Position numbers and translations under genes: made by a program
The notes under the pieces: model-generated
Databases searched by the model: none
Seen by the model: only the letters and a program-made list of their open reading frames with translations
Told to the model about the DNA's origin: nothing
NCBI GenBank assembly: GCA_964630875.1
Contig: CAZVXF010000035.1
Location: 1-10,531, forward strand
From: DAIDHZ01 sp035480255
GTDB taxonomy: Bacteria; Chlamydiota; Chlamydiia; Chlamydiales; SM23-39
DNA: 10,531 nt
Direction: 5' to 3'
Shown here: piece after piece, positions 1 through 6,429 of the stretch
Layout: every line of letters starts with the position of its first letter
How positions within the stretch are numbered: position 1 is the stretch's first letter

Positions 1-22
1 AAAAATTAGATTAGAGAAGAAA

Positions 23-46
23 CATTACTTGAAAATGTGGGTAATG
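23..46 (-). terminator. Weak hairpin downstream of the nucleotidyltransferase gene
   Basis: CATTAC (23-28) and GTAATG (41-46) form a 6-bp stem with a 12-nt loop. Read on the minus strand it lies about 26 nt past the stop codon of the nucleotidyltransferase gene and is followed by a pyrimidine-rich TTTCTTCTCT stretch. The stem is short and AT-rich and the T tract is interrupted, so this is only a possible terminator. Positions 1-71 otherwise show nothing recognisable. Confidence 0.25.
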
Positions 47-71
47 ACAAGGCCTTTAGGCGAGGGAGCAG

Positions 72-875
72 TCACAAAAGTTTCTCGGTATTGGCATAAC
101 AGGTCAGCAGCTTCTTTACAATGCGTGCGAAACCTAGTTTCTTCAGTTTTCCAGATGGGTCTTGAGCTTCTAATTTAGACCATTCAGCAGGAGAAGCTTG
201 TTCCACCCAATGGGACAATTGCTTTTGAAATGTCTGTAGCCATTTGGGATACTGCTCAGAGAGAAAGCCAAATTCATTAAGCGCTTGATCGGAAAAATCT
301 CCTAGCTGCGTGGCTACGTACCAGATCCCATAGAGGTCCTTGAGCATCTTTGATGGGCTCTTCCGTCTAGTAAAAGTAAGTCCTTTGTGAAAGATCCATG
401 CGCCAGGAGAAACAACCCTTCCCGCTTCTTCTGAATAGGTTTGAAATTCCATTGTTGTTTGCAAGCTCAACGTCAAGTAACTCAAAGGCTGAGCAACAAT
501 GCCTGCGATCATTACATTTTTATTCTTATCATCTCGCGTTGCCGAATCGGTTAAAAACTCGATCTCTACTTCTACGCCATCGATCTCTTTCAGAAAGCTT
601 GCGGTTGCAGGAATATCGACATCTTTGAAAACATGAGTAAAGCCTGCTTCATTGAGATATTTGGCGATGTTCTTCTTAGAGATCTCAGGAACTTTTCTGG
701 GAATTAACGAATCTATATCTCGAGTTCCAACAGGAAGATTCTCGAGCTTGGGATCGGCAAGGTATAGCTTGTAAATGAAAAGAGAAAAACCACCTCCGAT
801 AACAACAAACTCTCGCCACGGTCCAAGCGACTTTAAAAATTCTGAAATGATCTTATCTTCTTGAGTCTGTTTCAT
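72..875 (-). CDS. AbiEii-like nucleotidyltransferase, putative toxin of a type IV-like toxin-antitoxin pair
   Basis: A 267-aa protein with the hallmarks of a DNA polymerase beta-type nucleotidyltransferase of the AbiEii/NTP_transf_8 kind. A Gly-Gly-Gly turn (residues 27-29) is followed by an Arg-Asp-Ile-Asp metal-binding motif (D53, D55), then a strand with a possible third carboxylate (EVEIEF, 102-107). Further on are K164, the basic RRK (170-172) and a KDLYGI motif (179-184), matching the conserved Lys-Asp-Leu-Tyr-Asp block near the end of AbiEii-type domains. In the family such enzymes transfer nucleotides to RNA or protein targets and can act as growth-inhibiting toxins; the substrate here is unknown. 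Its ATG overlaps the stop codon of the upstream regulator gene (ATGA at 872-875), implying translational coupling with the regulator made first. No signal peptide or membrane segment is seen. All motif-I residues are intact, so the enzyme is probably active. The toxin role is inferred from motifs and context. Confidence 0.72.
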   Translation of the reverse strand: MKQTQEDKIISEFLKSLGPWREFVVIGGGFSLFIYKLYLADPKLENLPVGTRDIDSLIPRKVPEISKKNIAKYLNEAGFTHVFKDVDIPATASFLKEIDGVEVEIEFLTDSATRDDKNKNVMIAGIVAQPLSYLTLSLQTTMEFQTYSEEAGRVVSPGAWIFHKGLTFTRRKSPSKMLKDLYGIWYVATQLGDFSDQALNEFGFLSEQYPKWLQTFQKQLSHWVEQASPAEWSKLEAQDPSGKLKKLGFARIVKKLLTCYANTEKLL

Positions 876-1603
876 TTGTTCTTAAGGCTTTTGTAGATGC
901 GTTTCAGTTCAGGTGCTCGCTGAGCTATAAATTCTGCTTGTTCTTGTCCTCGCAGAGGAAAATGATAAAGATCTAAAAAGGTAAGGAGAAGCGGGCAAAT
1001 GCCAATTTCTTTACCGTCCTTCCTATTTTGCTTGAGCAGCATTTTGTAGTAAGGCTCGATCAATAAAACCTCATACCCTCTTTCTTGCGGCTCCAATTGC
1101 AGAACACTTTCCACTTTCTCTCTAATAGAAGAATCAACGACATATAATTCCAACCCTTCCAAGTTGGTGTTCTTAAGTCCAAGCGCTTCGGCTGCTGAAT
1201 GAAGAGCCAACATCACATCTGACCCAAGTCCAGATTTATTTAAAGCCTTGAACCACTCTAACTTTCCAGAAAGAGCGGAACGATACGTTCTGATTTTGCA
1301 TTTTTTTACGATGCTGTAGTGCTCCAACCAGCTCTCTAGAAGTTCTTTTGGCTTATTAAAGGAAAACCTCTTAGCGGTTCTTACTCCTTCCACTTGTAGA
1401 AGTCCTTTCAATACCAGAATATTGAAAACACGTTGAACCAGGCCGAGGCTTACTCCAGCTTCTTTAGCAACTTCTCTTAATGAGAAGCTTTCTCTAGAAA
1501 GCCCAACGCGTAGCAGCCAATCAAGGACGAGGGAAGACTTGTCTGCATAGACATTGCCTTCTGCTGGATCTTCGTTGGAACTTACTAAGAAACGACCTCT
1601 CAT
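872..1603 (-). CDS. Winged-helix regulator, putative AbiEi-like antitoxin
   Basis: A 243-aa protein with an N-terminal helix-turn-helix (about residues 41-69: SLREVAKEAGVS, then LVQRVFNILVLKGLL), the pattern of a winged-helix domain. It is followed by about 170 residues resembling the C-terminal part of AbiEi-type antitoxins, including a late PLRGQEQAEF motif. I chose the ATG at 1603 because AAGGAG (1610-1615) sits 6 nt upstream. A longer in-frame GTG start at 1633 would add 10 residues, has no ribosome-binding site and falls inside the operator palindrome. It is the first gene of a two-gene operon with the nucleotidyltransferase (4-nt overlap). The four half-sites at its promoter suggest that it represses its own transcription, as AbiEi antitoxins do. 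Being an HTH regulator is well supported; the antitoxin role is inferred from gene order, coupling and partner. It could instead be an orphan regulator. Confidence 0.65.
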   Translation of the reverse strand: MRGRFLVSSNEDPAEGNVYADKSSLVLDWLLRVGLSRESFSLREVAKEAGVSLGLVQRVFNILVLKGLLQVEGVRTAKRFSFNKPKELLESWLEHYSIVKKCKIRTYRSALSGKLEWFKALNKSGLGSDVMLALHSAAEALGLKNTNLEGLELYVVDSSIREKVESVLQLEPQERGYEVLLIEPYYKMLLKQNRKDGKEIGICPLLLTFLDLYHFPLRGQEQAEFIAQRAPELKRIYKSLKNK

Positions 1604-1616
1604 TGCGATCTCCTTC

Positions 1617-1671
1617 TGTTCATTATAATGCACTGTTCAATATATATTGAACAGACAAAAACATTGAACAG
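1617..1671. promoter_or_regulatory. Four-half-site operator over the toxin-antitoxin promoter
   Basis: A perfect 22-bp palindrome at 1633-1654 is made of half-sites CTGTTCAATAT (1633-1643) and ATATTGAACAG (1644-1654). It is flanked by two outer copies, each differing by one base: CTGTTCATTAT (1617-1627) and ACATTGAACAG (1661-1671). The outer copies start 16 and 17 nt from the inner ones, about one and a half helical turns, giving a nearly symmetric four-site array. A minus-strand -10 box TATAAT (1622-1627) lies in the leftmost half-site, and the -35 region, which matches the consensus poorly, falls within the palindrome. A bound repressor would block RNA polymerase. The predicted start near 1615 leaves a leader of only about 12 nt. 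Most likely this is the autoregulatory operator of the adjacent winged-helix protein. Confidence 0.75.
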
Positions 1672-1715
1672 TTTGGCGCTTAAAAAAACGATTTTTGAGG
1701 TTGTTTGGGTATAAT
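1672..1715 (+). repeat. Solo copy of the dispersed CGATTTTTGA repeat end
   Basis: The order is TTTGGCGC (1672-1679), an A-rich stretch, CGATTTTTGA (1689-1698), GGTTGTTTGGG and TATAAT (1710-1715). The block CGATTTTTGAGGTTGTTT, with GGTATA downstream, recurs in reverse complement at 10375-10401, where it forms the left end of a MITE-like element; only one base differs across 24 nt. Here there is no matching opposite end within the window, so it is a solo end or a decayed remnant. It lies directly upstream of the toxin-antitoxin operator. Confidence 0.6.
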
Positions 1716-1723
1716 TCCAAATC

Positions 1724-1767
1724 AAAAAATAATTTTGCAAAGCCCCCACCTAATCAGAGTTTTGCAA
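1724..1767 (-). terminator. Possible parC terminator
   Basis: On the minus strand, just past the parC stop codon, TTGCAAA (1761-1767) can pair with TTTGCAA (1735-1741), a 7-bp stem with a 19-nt loop, followed by AATTATTTTTT (T run at 1724-1729). The stem is AT-rich and the loop long, so it would be weak. Together with the solo repeat and the operator it fills the 170-bp gap 1604-1773. Confidence 0.35.
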
Positions 1768-1773
1768 TTCCCT

Positions 1774-3645
1774 CTAATCAATCATGACTACTTTTTTGGA
1801 TTTTTGATCGGTGATTTTATTCCCTCGCGTTTGGACCGATTTAATAGGTATATCTTTGAATGGCACAGACATTTTTTTCTCTTTTGGACCTGATAGAAAT
1901 TCAATTTTCCCAGCATCGCCGGCAGTCATTCCTATAAAATCTGCCTCTTCGTCAATAAAACGATACATTTTGTCGAGAATGAACTTTTCGACAACAAACC
2001 GTTTAACCCATAACGTTCCCTTCATTTTATAGGCTACATTAAAAATTGTTTTTTTATCCGAAACGCCTACCCAGATAGCGCCTTCAAAATACTGCTTTTC
2101 GGGAATATTGATCACTTTATAGGTTCCATCTTTTTGGAAGACTAAGAGTTTATCAAAGTTTGTGCAGTGAATTTGTATGGCATCAGAGACTTTCGTTCCA
2201 ATAAAACCTGTTTTTGGATCGAAGCCAATTTTGATCTCTTTTGTTGAAACAGCTTTAATATCAATGTCTTCGATCGCTTTGATTTTTGTCTTACGAGGGA
2301 AATTTTGTCCGTACTTTTCGATCAGACCTTTGAGATATTGAATGGTATATTTTTTTACGTTCTTAAGATGCTTTTCAACAGTTGCTAGATTGTCTTGGAA
2401 AATTGCGATTTCTTCTTTGTTCTTGTCGATATCAAATTGAGAAATACGACGAATGGGAATTTGTAGTAACCGTTCGCGATCTTCTTGATTTGGTTCTCGC
2501 AAAAGCTTTTTTCGATAAGGTTTGAAAGCATCGTCAAGCGTTGTGTGGATCGCTTCAAGCGTTTTGATGGGTTCGATTTTTTTGTAGATTTTTTGCTCGA
2601 TAAAGATGCGCTCAAGAGTTTTATAGAAGATCTTTTCAAGGAGACGATCACGATCAATTTGCAGCTCTTTTTTGTGATATTCAACGACTTTCTGAGCATT
2701 CAAAGAAAGGATCTCATGTACATCTGTTTCCCAAGGAAGACCGTCTCGAATGGCAATGATTTGAGAATTTAATGTCACTTCACATTCTGTGAATGCGTAG
2801 AGCGCATCGAGAATTTCTTCTGCGTATTGCCCACGTGGGAGTTTGATTTCAATTTCAACATTTTTAGAGGTATAATCATCAATCGAGTCGATTTTGATTT
2901 TACCTTTTTTAGCCGCTTCATCAATTGAGCGAATGAGACTCTCTGTCGTTGTACCGTAACAGATTTCACGAATGACGAGCGTTTTTGGGTCGCGAATTTC
3001 AATTTTCGCGCGGATTTTAATTTTTCCTCGACCTTTGTCATATTCGCTTTTGTCTAGGATGCCCCCCGTTGGAAAATCGGGATAGATGCGGAAATTTCGA
3101 CCTTCCAGCGATGCGATTTGAGCGTCCAATAACTCGTTGAAGTTATGAGGGAAAATATGCGTCGACATACCGACAGCAATTCCATCGACGCCTTGCAAGA
3201 GAAGAAGTGGAATTTTCGCAGGAAGAATTGTGGGTTCAACACTTCTTCCATCATATGAGGGAATTTTTTCGGTTAAATCGGGGTTGAAAAGAGTTTCGCG
3301 AGCAAGAGGAGAGAGCCTTGTTTCGATATATCGCCCAGCAGCCGACGGGTCCCCGGTCAAGACATTGCCAAAGTTTCCCTGTCGATCTAAGCAAAACCCT
3401 TTATTGGCAAGATTCACTAAGGCTTCATAAATGGCTGCATCCCCATGGGGATGCAATTGCATTGTTTGACCCACAATGTTTTGAACTTTATGAAATTTTT
3501 CGTCATTTTGCCGAAACAGAGTTTCTAAAATTCTGCGCTGTACTGGCTTTAATCCATCTACGACATTTGGAATCGCACGATCGCAGACGACATAGGAAGC
3601 GTATTGGATGAAATAATCTTTCATCTGATCTTTTAAATCACTCAT
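1774..3645 (-). CDS. parC: DNA topoisomerase IV subunit A-like (ParC/second GyrA of chlamydiae)
   Basis: The 623-aa DNA-cleaving subunit of a type IIA topoisomerase, which passes DNA through a double-strand break and acts as A2B2 with ParE. The winged-helix breakage domain is complete: LHPHGDAAIYEALV (64-77) is the quinolone-region helix, and Arg105-Tyr106 in AAGRYIETRLSP holds the catalytic tyrosine. A tower and coiled-coil segment follows (about 300-460). The C-terminal beta-pinwheel is cut short (about 470-623), no GyrA box is seen, and the protein is clearly shorter than typical GyrA (about 850) or ParC (about 750). That suggests decatenation or relaxation rather than supercoiling. The position of E. 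coli GyrA Ser83 is Ala70, and that of Asp87 is Glu74, as in ParC. The ATG overlaps the end of parE by 8 nt, with a GGGAAG ribosome-binding-like stretch inside parE. Chlamydial genomes often label this gene gyrA_2, so the name parC is a functional inference. Confidence 0.9.
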   Translation of the reverse strand: MSDLKDQMKDYFIQYASYVVCDRAIPNVVDGLKPVQRRILETLFRQNDEKFHKVQNIVGQTMQLHPHGDAAIYEALVNLANKGFCLDRQGNFGNVLTGDPSAAGRYIETRLSPLARETLFNPDLTEKIPSYDGRSVEPTILPAKIPLLLLQGVDGIAVGMSTHIFPHNFNELLDAQIASLEGRNFRIYPDFPTGGILDKSEYDKGRGKIKIRAKIEIRDPKTLVIREICYGTTTESLIRSIDEAAKKGKIKIDSIDDYTSKNVEIEIKLPRGQYAEEILDALYAFTECEVTLNSQIIAIRDGLPWETDVHEILSLNAQKVVEYHKKELQIDRDRLLEKIFYKTLERIFIEQKIYKKIEPIKTLEAIHTTLDDAFKPYRKKLLREPNQEDRERLLQIPIRRISQFDIDKNKEEIAIFQDNLATVEKHLKNVKKYTIQYLKGLIEKYGQNFPRKTKIKAIEDIDIKAVSTKEIKIGFDPKTGFIGTKVSDAIQIHCTNFDKLLVFQKDGTYKVINIPEKQYFEGAIWVGVSDKKTIFNVAYKMKGTLWVKRFVVEKFILDKMYRFIDEEADFIGMTAGDAGKIEFLSGPKEKKMSVPFKDIPIKSVQTRGNKITDQKSKKVVMID

Positions 3646-5443
3646 GAACTTCCCGTAAGTTTTTCATTATGAATTCTTTTCGCGCAGGTGTATTTTTCCC
3701 CATGTAAAATTCGAGAGTCGGTTTCACATCGCTTAACTTTTCAATGACCACAGGAATCAGCCGAATATCTTCGCCAATAAACTGTCCAAATTCTTCTGGC
3801 GAAATTTCTCCAAGTCCTTTAAAACGCGTAACTTCGATACTCTTTTTCAATTCTTTTAAGGCGACTTCCTTTTCTTCTTCACTATAGCAATAGATCGTTT
3901 TTTCTTTATTTCTTACTTTGAACAAGGGTGTTTCTAAAATATGGAGATGCCCATGCAGGACAAGTCCCTCAAAATAAGTTAAAAAGAATGTGATTAAAAG
4001 ATTGCGAATATGCATTCCATCCACATCGGCATCAGTTGCTAAAACCACCTTTTTATAGCGTAGATTTGAAAGCTCTTCTTCAATATTGAGCGCGCTCATG
4101 AGATTGTACATCTCTTCATTTTTGTAGAGCTGCTCAAGCTTCATGCCGTGTACATTTAACGGCTTACCACGCAAAGAAAAAACAGCTTGGCTCAGTGGAT
4201 TTCGCGTCATGACAAGAGATGTTGAAGCAGAGTCACCTTCTGTGAGGAAAATCATCGAATCTTCCCCTTCTTTGCTCCCATCTCCAAGATGGAATTTGGA
4301 ATCGCGCAATTTAGGAATTTTAAATGAGATCTTTTTTTGCTTTTCTTTTGCGTCTTTTTTAACGGCTGAAAGCTCTTTTCTCAATTTTTCATTAAAGAGC
4401 ACTCGTTCGATAATTTTTTTGCCAATCTCTTCATTTCTGTATAACAGTTGTTGAACTGCTTCTTTGACTTCATGAACAATCGTCGTTCGAATCTCTGTAT
4501 TGGCTAATTTGTTCTTTGTTTGCGATTCGAAAACTGGATCTTTGACTTTCACGAGAATCGCACCAACAATCCCTTCGCGCACATCGATTCCCTGAAAATT
4601 TTTTTTCGCATACTCATTTACGCCTTTTAGAATTCCTTCACGGTAAGCGGATAAATGCGTTCCCCCATCTTGTGTGTATTGACCATTCACAAAAGAGAAA
4701 TATGTTTCACCGTAACTTGTTGAATGAAGAAAAGCAAATTCAAGGGATTTACCCTTGAAATGAAGAGGCTCATAAAGCCCTTCCTCCACCTCTTTATTCA
4801 ACAGATCGAGAAGTCCATTTTTTGAAATGATGGACTCCCCATTAAACTTCAGAGTCAAACCGGCGTTCAAATATGCATAATACCATAAACGCTTGAGAAT
4901 CAATTCTTTATGAAAACGATACTTTTTAAAAACTTCAACATCTGGAGTAAACTCGACCCAGGTACCATTCTCTTCTTGTGTTTTCCCTTTTTTCTGACCT
5001 TGAAGAACCCCTTTCAGAAACGTCGCCTCTACAAATTGTCCATCGCGGAAACTGCGAACCACAAAATGAGAGGAAAGAGCATTCACAGCTTTCGTTCCTA
5101 CACCGTTTAGCCCTGCCGAGAACTGAAATACATCGTCGTTATACTTGGCTCCTGTATTGATTTTACTGACACAATCAACCACTTTCCCAAGAGGAATACC
5201 TCGACCCCAATCTCGAACAGTCACGGTTGATGTCTTCTCATTGAGAATAATATCAATTGAGGATCCATTGCCCATGATAAACTCATCGACCGCATTGTCT
5301 ACGATCTCTTTGACCATTACATAAATCCCATCGTCAGGATGAGATCCGTCGCCAAGCCTGCCTATGTACATACCCGGACGCAGACGGATGTGAGCCAGAG
5401 GGTCAAGAGACTGAATCGATTCTTCAACGTACTTTTTCGCCAT
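3638..5443 (-). CDS. parE: DNA topoisomerase IV subunit B-like (ParE/second GyrB of chlamydiae)
   Basis: The 601-aa ATPase subunit of the type IIA topoisomerase encoded with parC. The GHKL ATPase domain comes first: E46 and N50 in KEIVDNAVDE, the DWGRGIP motif (about 78-84), the ATP-lid GLNGVGTKAVNALS (about 111-124) and the QTKNKL transducer lysine near residue 311. The TOPRIM domain follows, with the TEGDSA glutamate near 403 and the metal-binding DADVD near 472-476, then RFKGLGEISPEEF near 541-553. All catalytic residues are present. The length is close to that of ParE (about 630) and shorter than E. coli GyrB (about 800), with no large TOPRIM insertion. It is the first gene of the pair and ends 8 nt inside parC. 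A gyrB_2 label would be equally defensible, but the pairing with a short ParC supports topoisomerase IV. Confidence 0.92.
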   Translation of the reverse strand: MAKKYVEESIQSLDPLAHIRLRPGMYIGRLGDGSHPDDGIYVMVKEIVDNAVDEFIMGNGSSIDIILNEKTSTVTVRDWGRGIPLGKVVDCVSKINTGAKYNDDVFQFSAGLNGVGTKAVNALSSHFVVRSFRDGQFVEATFLKGVLQGQKKGKTQEENGTWVEFTPDVEVFKKYRFHKELILKRLWYYAYLNAGLTLKFNGESIISKNGLLDLLNKEVEEGLYEPLHFKGKSLEFAFLHSTSYGETYFSFVNGQYTQDGGTHLSAYREGILKGVNEYAKKNFQGIDVREGIVGAILVKVKDPVFESQTKNKLANTEIRTTIVHEVKEAVQQLLYRNEEIGKKIIERVLFNEKLRKELSAVKKDAKEKQKKISFKIPKLRDSKFHLGDGSKEGEDSMIFLTEGDSASTSLVMTRNPLSQAVFSLRGKPLNVHGMKLEQLYKNEEMYNLMSALNIEEELSNLRYKKVVLATDADVDGMHIRNLLITFFLTYFEGLVLHGHLHILETPLFKVRNKEKTIYCYSEEEKEVALKELKKSIEVTRFKGLGEISPEEFGQFIGEDIRLIPVVIEKLSDVKPTLEFYMGKNTPARKEFIMKNLREVHE

Positions 5444-5454
5444 AACTACCCTAT

Positions 5455-5482
5455 ATCATATGAAAAATTTTCTTTCTTTCAA
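5455..5482 (-). promoter_or_regulatory. Candidate parE-parC promoter
   Basis: On the minus strand TTGAAA (5477-5482) is followed after 16 nt by TATGAT (5455-5460), a reasonable sigma70-type pair. Transcription would begin near 5448, only about 5 nt before the parE ATG at 5443, so the transcript would be almost leaderless. An AGGG close to the ATG would then lie at the very 5' end. That oddity lowers confidence. Confidence 0.4.
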
Positions 5483-5526
5483 AAAATTCCATCTGCCCTT
5501 AAAATACCTTTCAAAAATAAGGAGAG
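5477..5526 (+). promoter_or_regulatory. Candidate promoter and ribosome-binding site of the 5529 gene
   Basis: In the 85-bp divergent gap, TAAAAT (5500-5505) is a possible -10 box, with a poor -35 (TTTCAA, 5477-5482) 17 nt upstream. The ribosome-binding site AAGGAGAG (5519-5526) is strong and sits directly before the ATG at 5529. This decides the start against the upstream in-frame ATG at 5460, which would fall inside the divergent promoter region. Confidence 0.45.
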
Positions 5527-5528
5527 TT

Positions 5529-6131
5529 ATGAAAGTTTTTAAAACAGGTTTTCCTCAGGATTTGACTGCGTTATTTACTGTAATAAAAGATCAGACTGTG
5601 AGCACTGCGAAATATCTCGTAGATTTAGTGAAACAGTGCTCTCATGCTATTTATTCATCGTTAGAAAAAATGGTCGAACGTTTGAGCTCGAGCCGAGTCA
5701 CTGTTCTGACTCCTCAAAAATTTGTGATCATCCCGAAAACGACGAATCCGGTTGTTGCAGAAGTTGCAACGATAACAGGAGAAGTTTCTCCTCAAAAGGA
5801 TGCGGCTAAAGTTGTCTCCTTACCTGAAAGCGTTCTCCCTCAAAAGGACACAGCTGAGGCGATCTCCTTAACTGCAGTCCTTCCTCCTCAAAAAAACAAA
5901 GAAGAAAACGGAGAAACAGTCGTCACAGAAAAACCTAAATACCCAATGCTTGGAGATGTTTCAAACCGAGTTAACGCGATGTCCAAAGGAAGAATCCCAG
6001 ATCTTGAAATTTCTGTCTTAAAAATGATTGATTTAGCAAGAGGCGTTTTCAAGGCTCCGATTGAAAATAACCAGCAATTAACTCAGAAGATTCTCGATCC
6101 TTTCCAAACATCTGCTTACCCAGAAGACTAA
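5529..6131 (+). CDS. Hypothetical protein with PQKD tandem repeats
   Basis: A 200-aa protein I do not recognise. The start was set by the strong AAGGAGAG site at 5519-5526. Residues 1-55 look helical and amphipathic, with no clear signal peptide or membrane segment. Residues about 60-130 form a Pro/Val/Glu-rich, probably disordered region with three repeats spaced exactly 16 residues apart: PQKD at 88 and 104, PQKN at 120, each following a Val/Leu/Pro stretch, plus a stray PQKF near 62. The C-terminal part (about 135-200) is mixed helical and ends acidic. It is a single gene, divergent from parE and convergent with the CBU_0592-like gene. A helical head plus repetitive disordered linker occurs in secreted or host-interacting proteins of intracellular bacteria, but nothing specific supports an effector role. 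Confidence 0.75.
   Translation: MKVFKTGFPQDLTALFTVIKDQTVSTAKYLVDLVKQCSHAIYSSLEKMVERLSSSRVTVLTPQKFVIIPKTTNPVVAEVATITGEVSPQKDAAKVVSLPESVLPQKDTAEAISLTAVLPPQKNKEENGETVVTEKPKYPMLGDVSNRVNAMSKGRIPDLEISVLKMIDLARGVFKAPIENNQQLTQKILDPFQTSAYPED
5790..5896 (+). repeat. 48-nt in-frame tandem repeat
   Basis: CCTCAAAAGGA at 5790 and at 5838, and CCTCAAAAAAA at 5886, mark the same phase of a unit exactly 48 nt (16 codons) long. Each of the first two units also carries a later GTCTCCTTA or ATCTCCTTA segment. The third unit is degenerate. Copy number could vary between strains. Confidence 0.75.
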
Positions 6132-6142
6132 GAAATCCACAG

Positions 6143-6177
6143 CCGAGATTAAGAATGATTTATATTTTTTTTCTCGG
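6143..6177. terminator. Possible weak bidirectional terminator
   Basis: In the 52-nt convergent gap between the 5529 gene and the CBU_0592-like gene, CCGAGA (6143-6148) can pair with TCTCGG (6172-6177), extendable by one G-T pair, around a 23-nt AT-rich loop containing eight T residues. The long loop and short stem make termination uncertain in either direction. Confidence 0.25.
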
Positions 6178-6183
6178 TCTGGT

Positions 6184-6429
6184 TTAATTCTTTCGTCTTA
6201 GCGAATTGATGATGCCGTAGATACTGATCATCATCCAGGCGATCTCGATCACAACGGATGCTAAGTTCCAATGATATAGAAGAGAAATGAGCAGGCAAAT
6301 CGCCCCAATTAAGTTCAGGAAAGAATAAAAAAAATCTTTCACTTTCAGAACGCTTGTTTGCAGAAGAAAGTAGCAAATCAATATCAGTAAAACGCCAAAA
6401 ATCCCTACATAGTCAGAGATTTCAGACAT
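6184..6429 (-). CDS. Small three-helix membrane protein, CBU_0592-like
   Basis: An 81-aa integral membrane protein with three hydrophobic segments, at about residues 8-23, 33-51 and 56-75, and a basic RRK tail at the C-terminus. The pattern DYVGIFGV, SFLNLIGA and VVIEIAWMMISIYGI matches, from memory, the small CBU_0592-type family of uncharacterised membrane proteins; the biochemical role is unknown. Its ATG overlaps the end of the pyrophosphorylase-like gene by 8 nt (6422-6429), with AGAGGAA upstream as a likely ribosome-binding site, so the two are almost certainly co-transcribed and coupled. The positive charge at the C-terminus suggests that end faces the cytoplasm. A slightly shorter reading frame on the same strand at 6149-6376 is a shadow. 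Confidence 0.8.
   Translation of the reverse strand: MSEISDYVGIFGVLLILICYFLLQTSVLKVKDFFYSFLNLIGAICLLISLLYHWNLASVVIEIAWMMISIYGIINSLRRKN

Noticed and set aside
1604..1633. Longer GTG start for the winged-helix regulator at 1633
   Set aside because: It has no ribosome-binding site and would put the start codon inside the operator palindrome and upstream of the predicted transcription start; AAGGAG before the ATG at 1603 is far better.
1798..1807. Another GATTTTTGA within parC
   Set aside because: It is coding sequence without the leading C, TTTGGCGC or downstream GG-TAT, and shows that the short core alone is not diagnostic in AT-rich DNA.
5460..5528. Upstream ATG at 5460 for the PQKD-repeat protein
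   Set aside because: It lacks a ribosome-binding site and lies in the divergent promoter region, while AAGGAGAG directly precedes the ATG at 5529.
6149..6376. A 75-codon minus-strand frame overlapping the small membrane protein gene
   Set aside because: It is out of frame with the recognisable three-helix protein, has no domain pattern and no coupled start.
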